This document shows positions 6,819-16,262 of a stretch of DNA of 64,000 nucleotides, one piece after another. The translations under genes were made by a program, and so were the position numbers. The stretch lies in assembly GCF_023614235.1 (NCBI RefSeq), contig NZ_CP094264.1:1302001-1366000 (forward strand), in the 5' to 3' direction. Below the pieces are notes generated by a model. It ran no database searches. It was not told the origin of the DNA and saw only the letters and a program-made list of their open reading frames with translations. This DNA is from Streptomyces sp. MRC013. Lineage in GTDB: Bacteria; Actinomycetota; Actinomycetes; Streptomycetales; Streptomycetaceae. Positions within the stretch are counted from its first letter, which is position 1. Each line of letters opens with the position of its first letter.

Positions 6819-9800
6819 GTGCGGGGCTACGAACGCCAGGAGAGCCACCGGGCTGACGACGACCACCTTTCGCGGTTCGAAGCCGAGATGGACCGGCTGA
6901 AGACCGAACGGGAGAAGGCCGTCCAGCACGCCGAGGACCTCGGTTACCAGGTCGAGGTCTTGCGTGCCAAGCTCCACGAGGCGCGGCGCGCCATCGCGTC
7001 CCGGCCCGCCTACGACAGCGCCGACATCGGCTACCAGGCCGAGCAGATGCTGCGCAGCGCGCAGGTGCAGGCCGAGCAGATGCGCTCCGACGCGGAGCGC
7101 GAACTGCGCGAGGCCCGTGCCCAGACCCAGCGCATCCTCCAGGAGCACGCCGAGCACCAGGCCCGTCTCCAGGCGGAGTTGCACGACGAGGCGGTGCAGC
7201 GGCGCCAGCAGCTCGACCAGGAGCTCGCCGAGCGCCGCAGGACCGTCGAGGCGCACGTCAACGAGAACGTCGCCTGGGCGGAGCAGTTGCGCGCCCGTAC
7301 GGAGGCCCAGGCGCGGCGCCTGATGGAGGAGTCCCGCGCCGAGGCCGAGCAGGCCCTGGCCGCCGCCCGCGCCGAGGCCGCCCGGGTCGCGCAGGAGACC
7401 CGCCAGCGGCTGGCCGCCGAGTCGGAGGCCGCCCGCGTCGAGGCCGAGTCCCTCCTGCTGCGCGCCCGGAAGGACGCCGAGCGGCTCCTGAACGCCGCCT
7501 CCGCCCAGGCCCAGGAGGCCGCCAGCCACGCCGAGCAGCTCCGCACGGCCACCACCGCCGAGGCCGAGCAGGCCCGCCAGCAGGCCGCGGAGCTGAGCCG
7601 GACCGCCGAGCAGCGGATGCAGGAGGCGGAGGAGCGGCTGCGGCTGGCCCGCGCCGAGGCCGACAGGGTCGTCGCCGCCGCCACCGAGGACGCCGCGAAG
7701 CGCGTAGCCGCCGCCGAGTCGGCCAACGAGCAGCGCAGCCGTACCGCGAAGAGCGAGATCGCCCGCCTGGTCGGCGAGGCCACCAAGGAGGCCGAGTCCC
7801 TCCGGGCGGACGCCGAGCAGGCGCTCGCGGACGCCCGCGCCGAGGCGGAGAAGCTGGTCGCGGAGGCCGCCGAGAGGGCCCGTGCGAAGGCCGCCGAGGA
7901 CTCCGCCGCCCAGCTCGCCAACGCCGCCCGCGCCGCCGAGGAGATGCTCGGCAAGGCGTCCGAGGACGCCCAGGCGACCACCCGCAAGGCGGCCGAGGAG
8001 GCCGAGCGGATCCGACGCGAGGCCGAGACCGAGGCCGACCGGCTCGTCGGCGAGGCCGCCGACACGGCGGAGCAGCTGCGCGGCGCCGCGAAGGACGACA
8101 CCAAGGAGTACCGCGCCAAGACGGTCGAGCTGCAGGAGGAGGCGCGGCGGCTGCGCGGGGAGGCCGAGCAGCTGCGGTCCGAGGCGGTGGCCGAGGGCGA
8201 GCGGATCCGCGCCGAGGCCCGGCGCGAGTCCGTCCAGCAGATCGAGGAGGCGGCCGGGACCGCCGAGGAGCTGCTGACCAAGGCGAAGGCGGACGCGGAC
8301 GAGCTGCGCACGGCGGCCGCCGCCGAGAGCGAGCGGGTCCGCACCGAGGCGGCCGAGCGGGCGACCGCCCTGCGCACCCAGGCCGAGGAGGTCCTGGAGC
8401 GCACGCGCGCGGAGGCCGAGCGGCTGCGCGCGGACGCCGACGAGCAGGCCGAGTCGGTGAGGGCGGCCGCCGAGGCCGCCGCCCAGGCCCTGCGCGAGGA
8501 GGCCGAACGGGGCGTCGCGGCCCGGCGGGCGGAGGCCGCCGAGGAGCTGGCGCGGCTCCACGAGGAGGTCGAGGCCCGGCTCACCGCCGCCGAGCAGACC
8601 CTCTCCGACGCCCGTGCCGAGTCGGAGCGGCTGCGCCGGGAGGCCGCCGAGGAGACCGAGCGGCTGCGCACCGAGGCCACCGAGCGGCGGCGCACGCTCC
8701 AGGAGCAGGCGGAGCGGGAGGCCGAGCGGCTGCGGACCGAGGCCGCCGCGGACGCGTCGAGCTCGCGCGCCGAGGCGGAGAACACCGCCGTACGGCTCCG
8801 CGCCGAGGCCGCCGCGGAGGCGGAGCGGCTCAAGACCGAGGCGCACGAGACCGCCGACCGGGTGCGCGCCGAGGCGCAGGCCGCGGCGGAGCGGCTCACG
8901 ACCGAGGCCGCCGAGGAGCTGGCGGCCGCGCAGGAGGAGGCCAACCGGCGCCGCCGGGAGGCCGAGGAGACGCTGGGCGCCGCGCGCGCCGAGGCGGACC
9001 AGGAGCGCGCCCGCGCCCGCGAGCAGAGCGAGGAGCTGCTGGCGTCGGCCCGCAGGCGGGTCGAGGAGGCGCAGGCGGAGGCGCAGCGGCTGGTCGAGGA
9101 GGCCGACCAGCGGGCCGTGGAGCTGGTCTCCGCGGCCGAGCAGACGGCGCAGCAGGTGCGGGACTCGGTCGCCGGGCTCCAGGAGGCGGTCGAGGAGGAG
9201 GTCGCCGGACTGCGCTCGGCGGCCGAGCACGCCGCGGAGCGTACGCGCACCGAGGCCCAGGAGGAGGCGGACCGGGTCCGGTCCGACGCCTACCAGGAGC
9301 GGGAGCGGGCGGCCGAGGACGCGGCGCGGGTCCGGAGCCGCGCGCAGGAGGAGACCGAGGCGGCGAAGGCGCTGGCCGAGCGCGCCGTCAAGGAGGCGCT
9401 GGCGGAGGCCGAGCGGCTCAAGGCGGACAGCGCCGAGTACGCGCAGCGGGTGCGGACAGAGGCGTCGGACTCGCTGGCCTCGGCCGAACAGGACGCGGCG
9501 CGCACCCGCGCGGAGGCCCGCGGCGACGCCAACCGCATCCGCTCCGAGGCCGCCGCGCAGGCGGACCGGCTCGTCACGGAGGCGGCGGCCGAGGCGGAGA
9601 AGCTGGTCGACGACGCCGCGGCGAGGGCGGAGCGGATCGTCGGCGACGCGACCGACGAGGCGGAGCGCGTCACGGCCCGGGCTGCCGAGGAGGCCGACCG
9701 GCTCGCGACCGAGGCCGTCGAGGTCCTCGACGAGGCGCAGGCCGAGGCCGCCCGGCTGCGGGACGAGGCGCGCAAGGAGGCCGACAAGCGGCGCTCCGGC

Positions 9801-10784
9801 GCGGCGGAGCAGGCCGACAAGCTCGTCGCGGAGGCCGCCGGCGAGGCGGAGCGGCTGCGCGCCGAGGCCGCCGAGACGGTCGGTTCGGCGCAGCAGGCGG
9901 CCGAGCGGATCCGCAAGGAGGCCGAGCAGCACCTCGGGGAGACCGAGGAGGCGGCGGAGCGGCTGCGCACCGAGGCCCGTGCGGAGGCGGACCGGGTCCT
10001 CGACGAGGCGAGGGACGCCGCGGCCAAGCGCCGGGCGGACGCCGCCGAGCAGGCCGACCAGCTGATGGCGAAGGCGCAGGAGGAGGCGCTGCGCACCACG
10101 ACGGAGGCCGAGGCGCGGGCGGACACGATGGTCGGCGCGGCCCGCGAGGAGGCCGAGCGGATCGTCTCCGAGGCGACCGTCGAGGGGAACACCCTGGTGG
10201 AGAAGGCCCGTACGGACGCGGACGAGCTGCTGGTCGGCGCCCGCAGCGACGCCAACGCCATAAGGGAGCGCACGGAGGAGCTGCGCGTGCGGACCGAGAC
10301 GGAGATCGAGGAGCTGCACGAGCGGGCCCGCCGGGAGAGCGCCGAGCAGGTGCGGGTCGCCGGGGAGCGGGCCGACAAGCTGGTGCGGACGGCGGAGCAG
10401 CAGCTGGCCGAGGCGCGGGCCAAGGCCGAGGAGGTGCTGTCGGAGGCCGACTCGGAGGCGAGCAGGGTCCGCATCGCCGCGGTGAAGAAGGCCGAGGGCC
10501 TGCTCAAGGAGGCCAACCAGAGGAAGGCCGACACGGCCCGCGAGGCGCAGAGGACCAGGCAGGAGGCGGAGGCGGAGGCCGCGCGCCTGGTGGAGGAGGG
10601 CCGGCGGGAGCTGGAGGTCCTGGTGCGCCGCCAGAAGGACATCAAGGACGAGATCTCCCGCGTCCAGGCCGTCCTGGAGGCGCTGGAGTCCTTCGAGGCC
10701 CCGTCCGGGGGCGCCAAGGACGGCGGGGCGAAAGCGGGAGCGGCGGCCGGCACCCGCTCCGGCGGCAAGTCAAGCGCCGGCTGA
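6819..10784 (+). CDS. scy: Scy polarity scaffold (long coiled-coil protein)
   Basis: A 1321-residue protein, almost entirely coiled coil, dominated by Ala, Glu, Arg and Gln in repeats such as AEAERLRTEA and AEEAERI. A short DivIVA-like N-terminal segment (about residues 15-55, EDLGYQVEVLRAKLHEARR) precedes the rod, and the C-terminus ends in a Gly/Ala/Lys-rich tail after VRRQKDIKDEISRVQAVLEALESF. Size, order and adjacency to filP match Scy of S. coelicolor (about 1326 residues), which assembles with DivIVA and FilP at hyphal tips and marks new growth sites. The published 51-residue periodicity of Scy/FilP rods fits the spaced breaks visible here. The GTG at 6819 is chosen because the N-terminal domain begins immediately after it. 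The opposite strand is open for kilobases only as a GC-codon shadow. Confidence 0.95.
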   Translation: MRGYERQESHRADDDHLSRFEAEMDRLKTEREKAVQHAEDLGYQVEVLRAKLHEARRAIASRPAYDSADIGYQAEQMLRSAQVQAEQMRSDAERELREARAQTQRILQEHAEHQARLQAELHDEAVQRRQQLDQELAERRRTVEAHVNENVAWAEQLRARTEAQARRLMEESRAEAEQALAAARAEAARVAQETRQRLAAESEAARVEAESLLLRARKDAERLLNAASAQAQEAASHAEQLRTATTAEAEQARQQAAELSRTAEQRMQEAEERLRLARAEADRVVAAATEDAAKRVAAAESANEQRSRTAKSEIARLVGEATKEAESLRADAEQALADARAEAEKLVAEAAERARAKAAEDSAAQLANAARAAEEMLGKASEDAQATTRKAAEEAERIRREAETEADRLVGEAADTAEQLRGAAKDDTKEYRAKTVELQEEARRLRGEAEQLRSEAVAEGERIRAEARRESVQQIEEAAGTAEELLTKAKADADELRTAAAAESERVRTEAAERATALRTQAEEVLERTRAEAERLRADADEQAESVRAAAEAAAQALREEAERGVAARRAEAAEELARLHEEVEARLTAAEQTLSDARAESERLRREAAEETERLRTEATERRRTLQEQAEREAERLRTEAAADASSSRAEAENTAVRLRAEAAAEAERLKTEAHETADRVRAEAQAAAERLTTEAAEELAAAQEEANRRRREAEETLGAARAEADQERARAREQSEELLASARRRVEEAQAEAQRLVEEADQRAVELVSAAEQTAQQVRDSVAGLQEAVEEEVAGLRSAAEHAAERTRTEAQEEADRVRSDAYQERERAAEDAARVRSRAQEETEAAKALAERAVKEALAEAERLKADSAEYAQRVRTEASDSLASAEQDAARTRAEARGDANRIRSEAAAQADRLVTEAAAEAEKLVDDAAARAERIVGDATDEAERVTARAAEEADRLATEAVEVLDEAQAEAARLRDEARKEADKRRSGAAEQADKLVAEAAGEAERLRAEAAETVGSAQQAAERIRKEAEQHLGETEEAAERLRTEARAEADRVLDEARDAAAKRRADAAEQADQLMAKAQEEALRTTTEAEARADTMVGAAREEAERIVSEATVEGNTLVEKARTDADELLVGARSDANAIRERTEELRVRTETEIEELHERARRESAEQVRVAGERADKLVRTAEQQLAEARAKAEEVLSEADSEASRVRIAAVKKAEGLLKEANQRKADTAREAQRTRQEAEAEAARLVEEGRRELEVLVRRQKDIKDEISRVQAVLEALESFEAPSGGAKDGGAKAGAAAGTRSGGKSSAG

Positions 10785-10853
10785 GGCGCTCGAAAGGCTG
10801 GACATTCTCCCAACCAAACGGGCATCCGCTCGATGACACGCCGCCCGGGCGCC

Positions 10854-10859
10854 TAGGAT
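10854..10859 (+). promoter_or_regulatory. -10 element of filP promoter
   Basis: TAGGAT lies 40 bases before the filP ATG, in the 115-base gap after scy. AGGAA at seven to eight bases before the ATG serves as ribosome binding site. filP therefore seems to have its own promoter rather than depend on scy. Confidence 0.45.
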
Positions 10860-10899
10860 TCCCTCTAACACCTCACCGGTCTCATTCGACAGGAACCCC

Positions 10900-11835
10900 A
10901 TGAGCGACACTTCCTCCCCCTTCGGCTTCGAGCTCGTGCGGCGTGGTTACGACCGCGGTCAGGTGGATGACCGCATTACCAAGCTCGTCGCCGACCGTGA
11001 CAGCGCTCTGGCCCGGATCACCGCCCTGGAAAAGCGCATCGAGGAACTCCACCTCGAGACCCAGAACGCCCAGACCCAGGTGGGCGACGCCGAACCGTCC
11101 TACGCCGGCCTGGGCGCCCGCGTCGAGAAGATCCTCCGCCTCGCCGAGGAGGAGGCCAAGGAACTGCGCGAGGAGGCCCGCCGCGCCGCCGAGCAGCACC
11201 GCGAGCTGGCCGATTCGGCGGCCCAGCAGGTGCGCGACGACGCGGAGGCGTACGCGGCGGACCGCAAGGCGAAGGCCGAGGACGAGGGCACCCGCATCGT
11301 CGAGAAGGCGCAGTCCGAGGCGAGCACGCTGCGGGCCGAGGCGCAGAAGGACGCGCAGGCGAAGCGCGAGGAGGCCGACGCGCTCTTCGAGGAGACCCGC
11401 GCCAAGGCCGCCCAGGCCGCCGCCGACTTCGAGACGAACCTCGCCAAGCGGCGCGAGCAGTCGGAGCGGGACCTGGCCTCGCGCCAGGCGAAGGCGGAGA
11501 AGCGGCTCGCGGAGATCGAGCACCGCGCGGAGCAGCTCCGCCTGGAGGCGGAGAAGCTGCGTACGGACGCGGAGCGCCGGGCCCGTCAGACGGTGGAGAC
11601 GGCGCAGCGCCAGGCCGAGGACATCGTGGCCGACGCCAACGCGAAGGCGGACCGCATTCGCAGCGAATCGGAGCGCGAGCTGGCGGCGCTGACCAACCGC
11701 CGGGACTCGATCAACGCCCAGCTGACCAACGTCCGCGAGATGCTGGCCACGCTGACCGGTGCCGCGGTCGCGGCGGCGAACGTGCCGGACGACGAGCCGA
11801 CCGGCCGCAGCCTCCCGGCGCAGCAGTCCCGCTGA
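10900..11835 (+). CDS. filP: FilP intermediate-filament-like protein
   Basis: A 311-residue coiled-coil protein with a DivIVA-like N-terminus, FELVRRGYDRGQVDDRITKL, then a rod from about residue 35 to 285 rich in EEARRAAEQ and AEKRLAEIEHRAEQLRLEAEK repeats, and a short Ser/Pro-rich tail. Length and order after scy match FilP of S. coelicolor, which forms filaments behind the hyphal tip, contributes cell stiffness and interacts with DivIVA and Scy. The opening motif resembles that of DivIVA and is probably the shared interaction surface. Start at ATG 10900 with AGGAA upstream. Confidence 0.95.
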   Translation: MSDTSSPFGFELVRRGYDRGQVDDRITKLVADRDSALARITALEKRIEELHLETQNAQTQVGDAEPSYAGLGARVEKILRLAEEEAKELREEARRAAEQHRELADSAAQQVRDDAEAYAADRKAKAEDEGTRIVEKAQSEASTLRAEAQKDAQAKREEADALFEETRAKAAQAAADFETNLAKRREQSERDLASRQAKAEKRLAEIEHRAEQLRLEAEKLRTDAERRARQTVETAQRQAEDIVADANAKADRIRSESERELAALTNRRDSINAQLTNVREMLATLTGAAVAAANVPDDEPTGRSLPAQQSR

Positions 11836-11925
11836 CGCGTCGGCGTACGATCCGCCGGGCCGGCCCGGACGGCGGACCCGCACCCCGGTCCCACCTCCCC
11901 GTGGGCACCGGACCCGTGCACCCGT

Positions 11926-11960
11926 ACGGCCCCCCGCCATCCCGGTGGCGGGGGGGCCGT
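11926..11960 (+). terminator. hairpin after filP
   Basis: Fourteen-base arm ACGGCCCCCCGCCA pairs with 11946-11960, with one extra G (six C against seven G). It lies 90 bases after the filP stop and just before the ABC operon promoter. Confidence 0.65.
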
Positions 11961-11969
11961 GCGTTTCCG

Positions 11970-11981
11970 TAGCGTGGGCGC
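11970..11981 (+). promoter_or_regulatory. -10 element of first ABC operon, leaderless
   Basis: TAGCGT (11970-11975) ends six bases before ATG 11982. There is no Shine-Dalgarno sequence, and the preceding terminator stem would occupy the -35 region. Confidence 0.4.
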
Positions 11982-12926
11982 ATGATCCAGCTAGAGGGCC
12001 TGACCAAACGCTTCGGCACGAAGACGGCCGTCGACGGCCTCTCCTTCACCGTCCGCCCGGGGATGGTGACGGGGTTCCTGGGGCCGAACGGCGCGGGCAA
12101 GTCGACGACCATGCGCATGATGCTGGATCTGGACGCCCCGACGAGCGGCACGGTCCGGATCGACGGCCGGCACTATCGCGAACTGGACGAACCGCTGAAG
12201 TACATCGGCGCCCTGCTGGACGCCAAGGCGCTGCACGGCGGCCGCACCGCTTACCACAACCTGCTGTGCCTGGCGCAGTCGAACCGCATTCCCGAGCAGC
12301 GGGTCGGGGAGGTCCTCGACCTGGTGGGCCTGACGGCCGTGGCGCGCAAGAAATCGAAGAATTTTTCGATGGGGATGGGGCAGCGGTTGGGAATCGCCGC
12401 CGCGCTCCTGGGCGATCCGCGGATTCTCATGTTCGACGAGCCCGTCAACGGGCTCGATCCCGAAGGAATTCACTGGATTCGAAATCTGATGAAACATCTC
12501 GCGTCGGAGGGGCGAACGGTCTTCGTTTCGAGCCACCTGATGAGCGAAATGGCGCTGACCGCCGACCACTTGATCGTCATCGGGCAGGGGAAGCTGCTCG
12601 CCGACACGTCGATGGCGGATTTCATCCGGGAGAACTCGCGCAGCTACGTGCGTCTGCGCACCCCGCAGCGCGAGCTCGCCAAGGACGCCCTGGGCGCGGC
12701 CGGTCTGACGGCGGTGGACGCCGAGGACGGCGCCCTGGAGGTCGACGGGGAGTCGACGGAGCGGGTCGGCGAGCTCCTCGCGGAGCACGGCGTCGTCCTG
12801 CACGAGCTGAGCGCCCAACGGGCCTCGCTGGAGGAGGCGTTCATGGGGATGACCGCGGGCGCGGTCGAGTACCACGCACACGACGGCGGCGCGCGCCCGT
12901 GGGGCGCGGGCGTGAGGAGGGCCTGA
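11982..12926 (+). CDS. ABC-2 type exporter ATP-binding protein (first of two paralogous pairs)
   Basis: A 314-residue ATPase with Walker A GPNGAGKSTT (about residues 32-41), a degenerate signature FSMGMGQRLG in place of LSGGQ, Walker B ILMFDEPVNGLDPEG, and the switch His in VSSHLMSEM. This form is typical of the bacitracin/lantibiotic-immunity-like and ABC-2 export families. It is followed three bases later by its permease and then by a second ATPase-permease pair with the same organisation. Codons between about 12347 and 12570 often end in A or T (AAA, AAT, GAA, CGA, CAT), unlike the rest of the gene and its paralog. Substrate is unknown. Confidence 0.9.
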   Translation: MIQLEGLTKRFGTKTAVDGLSFTVRPGMVTGFLGPNGAGKSTTMRMMLDLDAPTSGTVRIDGRHYRELDEPLKYIGALLDAKALHGGRTAYHNLLCLAQSNRIPEQRVGEVLDLVGLTAVARKKSKNFSMGMGQRLGIAAALLGDPRILMFDEPVNGLDPEGIHWIRNLMKHLASEGRTVFVSSHLMSEMALTADHLIVIGQGKLLADTSMADFIRENSRSYVRLRTPQRELAKDALGAAGLTAVDAEDGALEVDGESTERVGELLAEHGVVLHELSAQRASLEEAFMGMTAGAVEYHAHDGGARPWGAGVRRA

Positions 12927-12929
12927 ACG

Positions 12930-13709
12930 ATGGCATCGGTACCCGCGGTCCTCCGGTCGGAGTGGACCAAGGTCCGTACGGTCGCGTCGACGGTCTGGAC
13001 GCTGGCCAGCGCCCTGGTCGTGACGGTCGCGATGGGGGCGGGGCTCAGCGCCCTGATGCGCGCGCGGTTCGAGGACCTGCCCGAGTTCGAACGCGCCACC
13101 TTCGACCCGACCATGATCAGTTTCTCCGGCATGATGCTGGGACAGCTGGCGATGGTCGTCTTCGGCGTCCTCGTCGTCGGCACGGAGTACGGCTCCGGCA
13201 TGATCCGCACCTCCCTGGCGGCGGTCCCGCAGCGGGCGACGTTCCTCTTCGGCAAGATCGCCGTGGCGGGGCTGCTGGCGCTGGCCGTCGGCCTCGCCAC
13301 CGGCTTCCTGTCGTTCTTCGTCGGCCAGGCGCTGCTCGGGGAGCACCGGACGTCGATCGGCGAGGAGAACGTGCTGCGCGCGGTGATCGGGGGCGGCCTG
13401 TACATGGGGCTCATCGCGGTCTTCTCGATGGGCGTGGCGGCGATGCTGCGCTCCTCGACCCTGTCGCTGGGCATCCTCGTGCCGTTTTTCTTCCTCGTCT
13501 CGCAGATCCTGTCGGCCGTCCCCGGGGCCAAGGAGGTGGCCCGGTACTTCCCCGACCAGGCCGGCTCCAAGATCATGCAGGTGGTGCCGAACGCGATGGG
13601 CCAGGACCCGGCCCCGTACGGGCCGTGGGGCGGGCTCGGCATCATGCTCCTGTGGGTGGCGGCGGCCCTGGCCGGGGGCTGCGTGGTGCTCCGGCGCCGC
13701 GACGCGTAG
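12930..13709 (+). CDS. ABC-2 type transporter permease (first pair)
   Basis: A 259-residue six-helix membrane protein. It begins with the amphipathic LRSEWTKVRTVASTVWTLASAL, followed by helices around residues 20-40, 65-85, 105-130, 150-170, 180-200 and 235-252. The motif VVGTEYGSGMIRTSLAAVP between helices 2 and 3 is the coupling segment seen in ABC-2 permeases of the DUF3533/ABC2_membrane_5 type. It lies three bases after the ATPase gene, so the two form one export complex. It closely resembles the permease at 15030. Confidence 0.9.
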   Translation: MASVPAVLRSEWTKVRTVASTVWTLASALVVTVAMGAGLSALMRARFEDLPEFERATFDPTMISFSGMMLGQLAMVVFGVLVVGTEYGSGMIRTSLAAVPQRATFLFGKIAVAGLLALAVGLATGFLSFFVGQALLGEHRTSIGEENVLRAVIGGGLYMGLIAVFSMGVAAMLRSSTLSLGILVPFFFLVSQILSAVPGAKEVARYFPDQAGSKIMQVVPNAMGQDPAPYGPWGGLGIMLLWVAAALAGGCVVLRRRDA

Positions 13710-13827
13710 GTTTCCGGCAGGGGGGCGGAACCGCCACGGGCCTCGTTCTCCTCTTACCTCCTACGGGCGGCCCTCGGCGCGGGTGCGCGGCGCCGCCCGC
13801 CGTCGGACCGAGCTGTGGGGCTGGAGA

Positions 13828-15033
13828 ATGATCGAGGCAGTCCGCCTGACCAAGCGCTACGGCGCCAAGACCGCCGTGGACGACCTGTCGTTCCAGGTGC
13901 GGCCCGGCGTCGTCACCGGCTTCCTGGGGCCGAACGGCTCCGGCAAGTCGACCACGATGCGCATGATCCTCGGGCTGGACCGGCCCACCTCCGGACAGGT
14001 CACGATCGGCGGCCACCCCTTCCGGGAGCTGCCGAACGCCCCGCGCCAGGTCGGCGCCCTCCTCGACGCGCGGGCGGTGCACGGCGGCCGCACCGCCCGC
14101 ACCCACCTCCTGGCCCTCGCCCGGCTCGCCGGCATACCCGCGGGGCGCGTGGACGAGGTCCTGGACGTCGTCGGCCTGCGCGACGTGGCGCGCAGGCGGT
14201 TCAGCGGGTTCTCCCTCGGCATGGGACAGCGCCTCGGCATCGCGGCGGCGCTCCTCGGCGACCCGCAGGTGCTCCTCTTCGACGAGCCGGTCAACGGCCT
14301 GGACCCGGAGGGCATCCGCTGGGTGCGGAACCTCATGAAGTCGCTGGCCGCCGAGGGCCGTACGGTCTTCGTCTCCTCGCACCTGATGAGCGAGATGGCC
14401 CTCACCGCCGACCACCTCGTCGTCATCGGCCGGGGACGGCTGCTCGCCGACATGAGCGTCCGCGACTTCATCGCCGCCAACTCCGCCGGCTTCGCGCGCG
14501 TGCGGACCCCGGCGACGGAGCCGGAGCAGCGCGAGAGGCTGGTCGCCGCCCTGACCGGGGCGGGCGGCTTCGTCCTGTCGGAGCCGGACGGGGCCCTGCG
14601 CGTGACCGGACTGCCCCTCCCCCGCGTCAGCGACCTGGCGCACGGTGCCGGGGTCCGGCTGTGGGAGCTCTCCCCGCACCAGGCATCGCTGGAGGAGGCG
14701 TACATGCGGCTGACGCAGCCGGCCGTGGACTACCGCTCCACGGACGACCGGCTCTCGGAGCTGGGGCCGGTGCCCGAGCAGCCGCCCGCCGTCCCCGACG
14801 TGCCGCTGGAGGGCTGGTACGCGCCCCCGCCGCCCGCCCGGGCGCCCGGCACGGCGGTCCCCGCACCCGCCGCCCCGGTGCCCGCCCCGAGCGGCGTTCC
14901 CGCTCCCGCCCCGACCGGCACCGCCGCGCCCGCACCCGCGCCCGCACCCGGCGGCCCGGTCGGCGAGCCCGCCGACCGGGGCGTTCCGCAGCAGAGCCGT
15001 ACGCACGAGAGCAGCACCGAGGACGCGCGATGA
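13828..15033 (+). CDS. ABC-2 type exporter ATP-binding protein (second pair) with Pro/Ala tail
   Basis: A 401-residue ATPase paralogous to the one at 11982: Walker A GPNGSGKSTT, signature FSLGMGQRLG, Walker B LLFDEPVNGLDPEG, SSHLMSEM. ATG 13828 aligns with the paralog; longer starts add only Arg-rich codons. Residues about 315-400 form a Pro/Ala-rich low-complexity extension absent from the first copy, probably a disordered linker. The stop overlaps the start of the permease (ATGA), so translation is coupled. A 118-base gap separates it from the first pair. Confidence 0.9.
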   Translation: MIEAVRLTKRYGAKTAVDDLSFQVRPGVVTGFLGPNGSGKSTTMRMILGLDRPTSGQVTIGGHPFRELPNAPRQVGALLDARAVHGGRTARTHLLALARLAGIPAGRVDEVLDVVGLRDVARRRFSGFSLGMGQRLGIAAALLGDPQVLLFDEPVNGLDPEGIRWVRNLMKSLAAEGRTVFVSSHLMSEMALTADHLVVIGRGRLLADMSVRDFIAANSAGFARVRTPATEPEQRERLVAALTGAGGFVLSEPDGALRVTGLPLPRVSDLAHGAGVRLWELSPHQASLEEAYMRLTQPAVDYRSTDDRLSELGPVPEQPPAVPDVPLEGWYAPPPPARAPGTAVPAPAAPVPAPSGVPAPAPTGTAAPAPAPAPGGPVGEPADRGVPQQSRTHESSTEDAR

Positions 15034-15842
15034 CCACCACCCCGTACACCTCCCCCATCCCCGTGCGCCGTGCCCACCTCGGGGACGCCATCGCCTCCGA
15101 GTGGACCAAGATGCGGTCGCTGCGGTCGACGGTCTGGACGCTGGGCGCGCTGGGCGCGCTCGTGGCGGGGCCCGGGGTGCTGCTGGCGGTCCTCCTCGAC
15201 GAGACGCCCCCGGACCCGCCCGAAAGCGGCCTCTCCGTCCCCAGTCTCGGCCTGCTCGGGATGCTGCTCGCCACGGTGTGCGTGATCACGCTGGGCGTGC
15301 TGACGGTCACCTCGGAGTTCGGCACCGGCATGATCCGCACGACGCTGACGGCGTGCCCGAGCCGGGGCCGGGTGCTGACCGCCAAGGCGATCGTCTTCTC
15401 CGGGCTGGTCTTCGTGACGACCTCCCTCGTCTCGGCGTTCACCGCGGCCGCGCAGGTCGCGATCCTCGGGACGTCGGGCGGGGCGACCACCGGGCAGTGG
15501 ATCCGCGTGACGGTGGGCGTGGGCCTCTTCATGGCGTGCCTGGGACTGCTGTCCCTCGCCGTGGGGACCCTGCTGCGGCACTCGGCGGGGTCGATCACGA
15601 CGATGATCGGCCTGGTGCTGCTGCCGTACGTGCTGGCGATCGGCCTGTACACCGACGAGCTGAGCCGGCTGCGCACCGCGCTCGTCGAGTACTCCATCCC
15701 GGCCCTGCTCGGCTCCCTGTACATCGGCGACGCCGGCGGCATGCCGATGCCGTCCGGCTGGGATGCCGTGGGGATCATCGCGGGTGCGGCCGCCGTGGCG
15801 CTGGGCGGGGCGTACGCGGCGCTGGACCGGCGCGACGCGTGA
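15030..15842 (+). CDS. ABC-2 type transporter permease (second pair)
   Basis: A 270-residue membrane protein with six hydrophobic helices. The N-terminal ASEWTKMRSLRSTVWTLGALG and the coupling motif TVTSEFGTGMIRTTLTACP match the first permease residue by residue in many places, so the two pairs arose by tandem duplication. It overlaps the upstream ATPase gene by four bases. A strong terminator about 190 bases downstream closes the operon. Substrate unknown. Confidence 0.9.
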   Translation: MTTTPYTSPIPVRRAHLGDAIASEWTKMRSLRSTVWTLGALGALVAGPGVLLAVLLDETPPDPPESGLSVPSLGLLGMLLATVCVITLGVLTVTSEFGTGMIRTTLTACPSRGRVLTAKAIVFSGLVFVTTSLVSAFTAAAQVAILGTSGGATTGQWIRVTVGVGLFMACLGLLSLAVGTLLRHSAGSITTMIGLVLLPYVLAIGLYTDELSRLRTALVEYSIPALLGSLYIGDAGGMPMPSGWDAVGIIAGAAAVALGGAYAALDRRDA

Positions 15843-16262
15843 GCCGGCCGGTGCCGGCCCGGCCGCACCGGGGCGGCGCCCGGCGGTCCCCTCCGCCCCG
15901 GTGGCCGCCGGTGCGCACCCGCGCGCGGCTCCTCCCCCGCCGCGACGGCCGTGCGGGGAGCCGCCGGGCGTACCGGTGAGCGGGGAGGAGAGGCGGTCCG
16001 CGAGCCGCCGGGCCCCGTTCGCGGTCACGGGCGCGGGGCTCCGGCCACCGCCGGTGCCCGGAGCCCCTTTTCGGCCATCGGGGGACCTCCCGCCCGAGGG
16101 ACACGGGACCAGCCACTACCCTCGACTCCGGCCCCGACCGGCGGCCGGAGCCGACGCACGGGGTCCCCGCCGGTCCCGGAGCGGTCCGGTCCCCCGTATC
16201 CGGGCGGGCCCGGCGGGATCCGGAACACCGGGGCCGATCCGACACGTCGTCTGGGGTGGGGA
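15843..16262. other. 420-base intergenic region without a gene
   Basis: No reading frame here has coding character. The region holds the ABC operon terminator (16035-16071) and must contain the promoter of the DUF1906 gene, which I cannot place. The rest is GC-rich spacer. Confidence 0.5.
16035..16071 (+). terminator. intrinsic terminator after the ABC operon
   Basis: Ten-base arms GGGGCTCCGG / CCGGAGCCCC, followed at once by TTTT at 16068-16071. This is one of few terminators here with a T-tract. Confidence 0.75.

Noticed and set aside
6522..10319. A 1265-codon minus-strand frame opposite scy
   Set aside because: Arises because the Ala/Glu/Arg codons of the coiled coil read as Leu/Gly/Arg on the other strand; no independent start context.
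6819..10784. Repetitive DNA of scy as a CRISPR or tandem array
   Set aside because: The repeats are imperfect coding heptads with no constant direct repeat or spacers.
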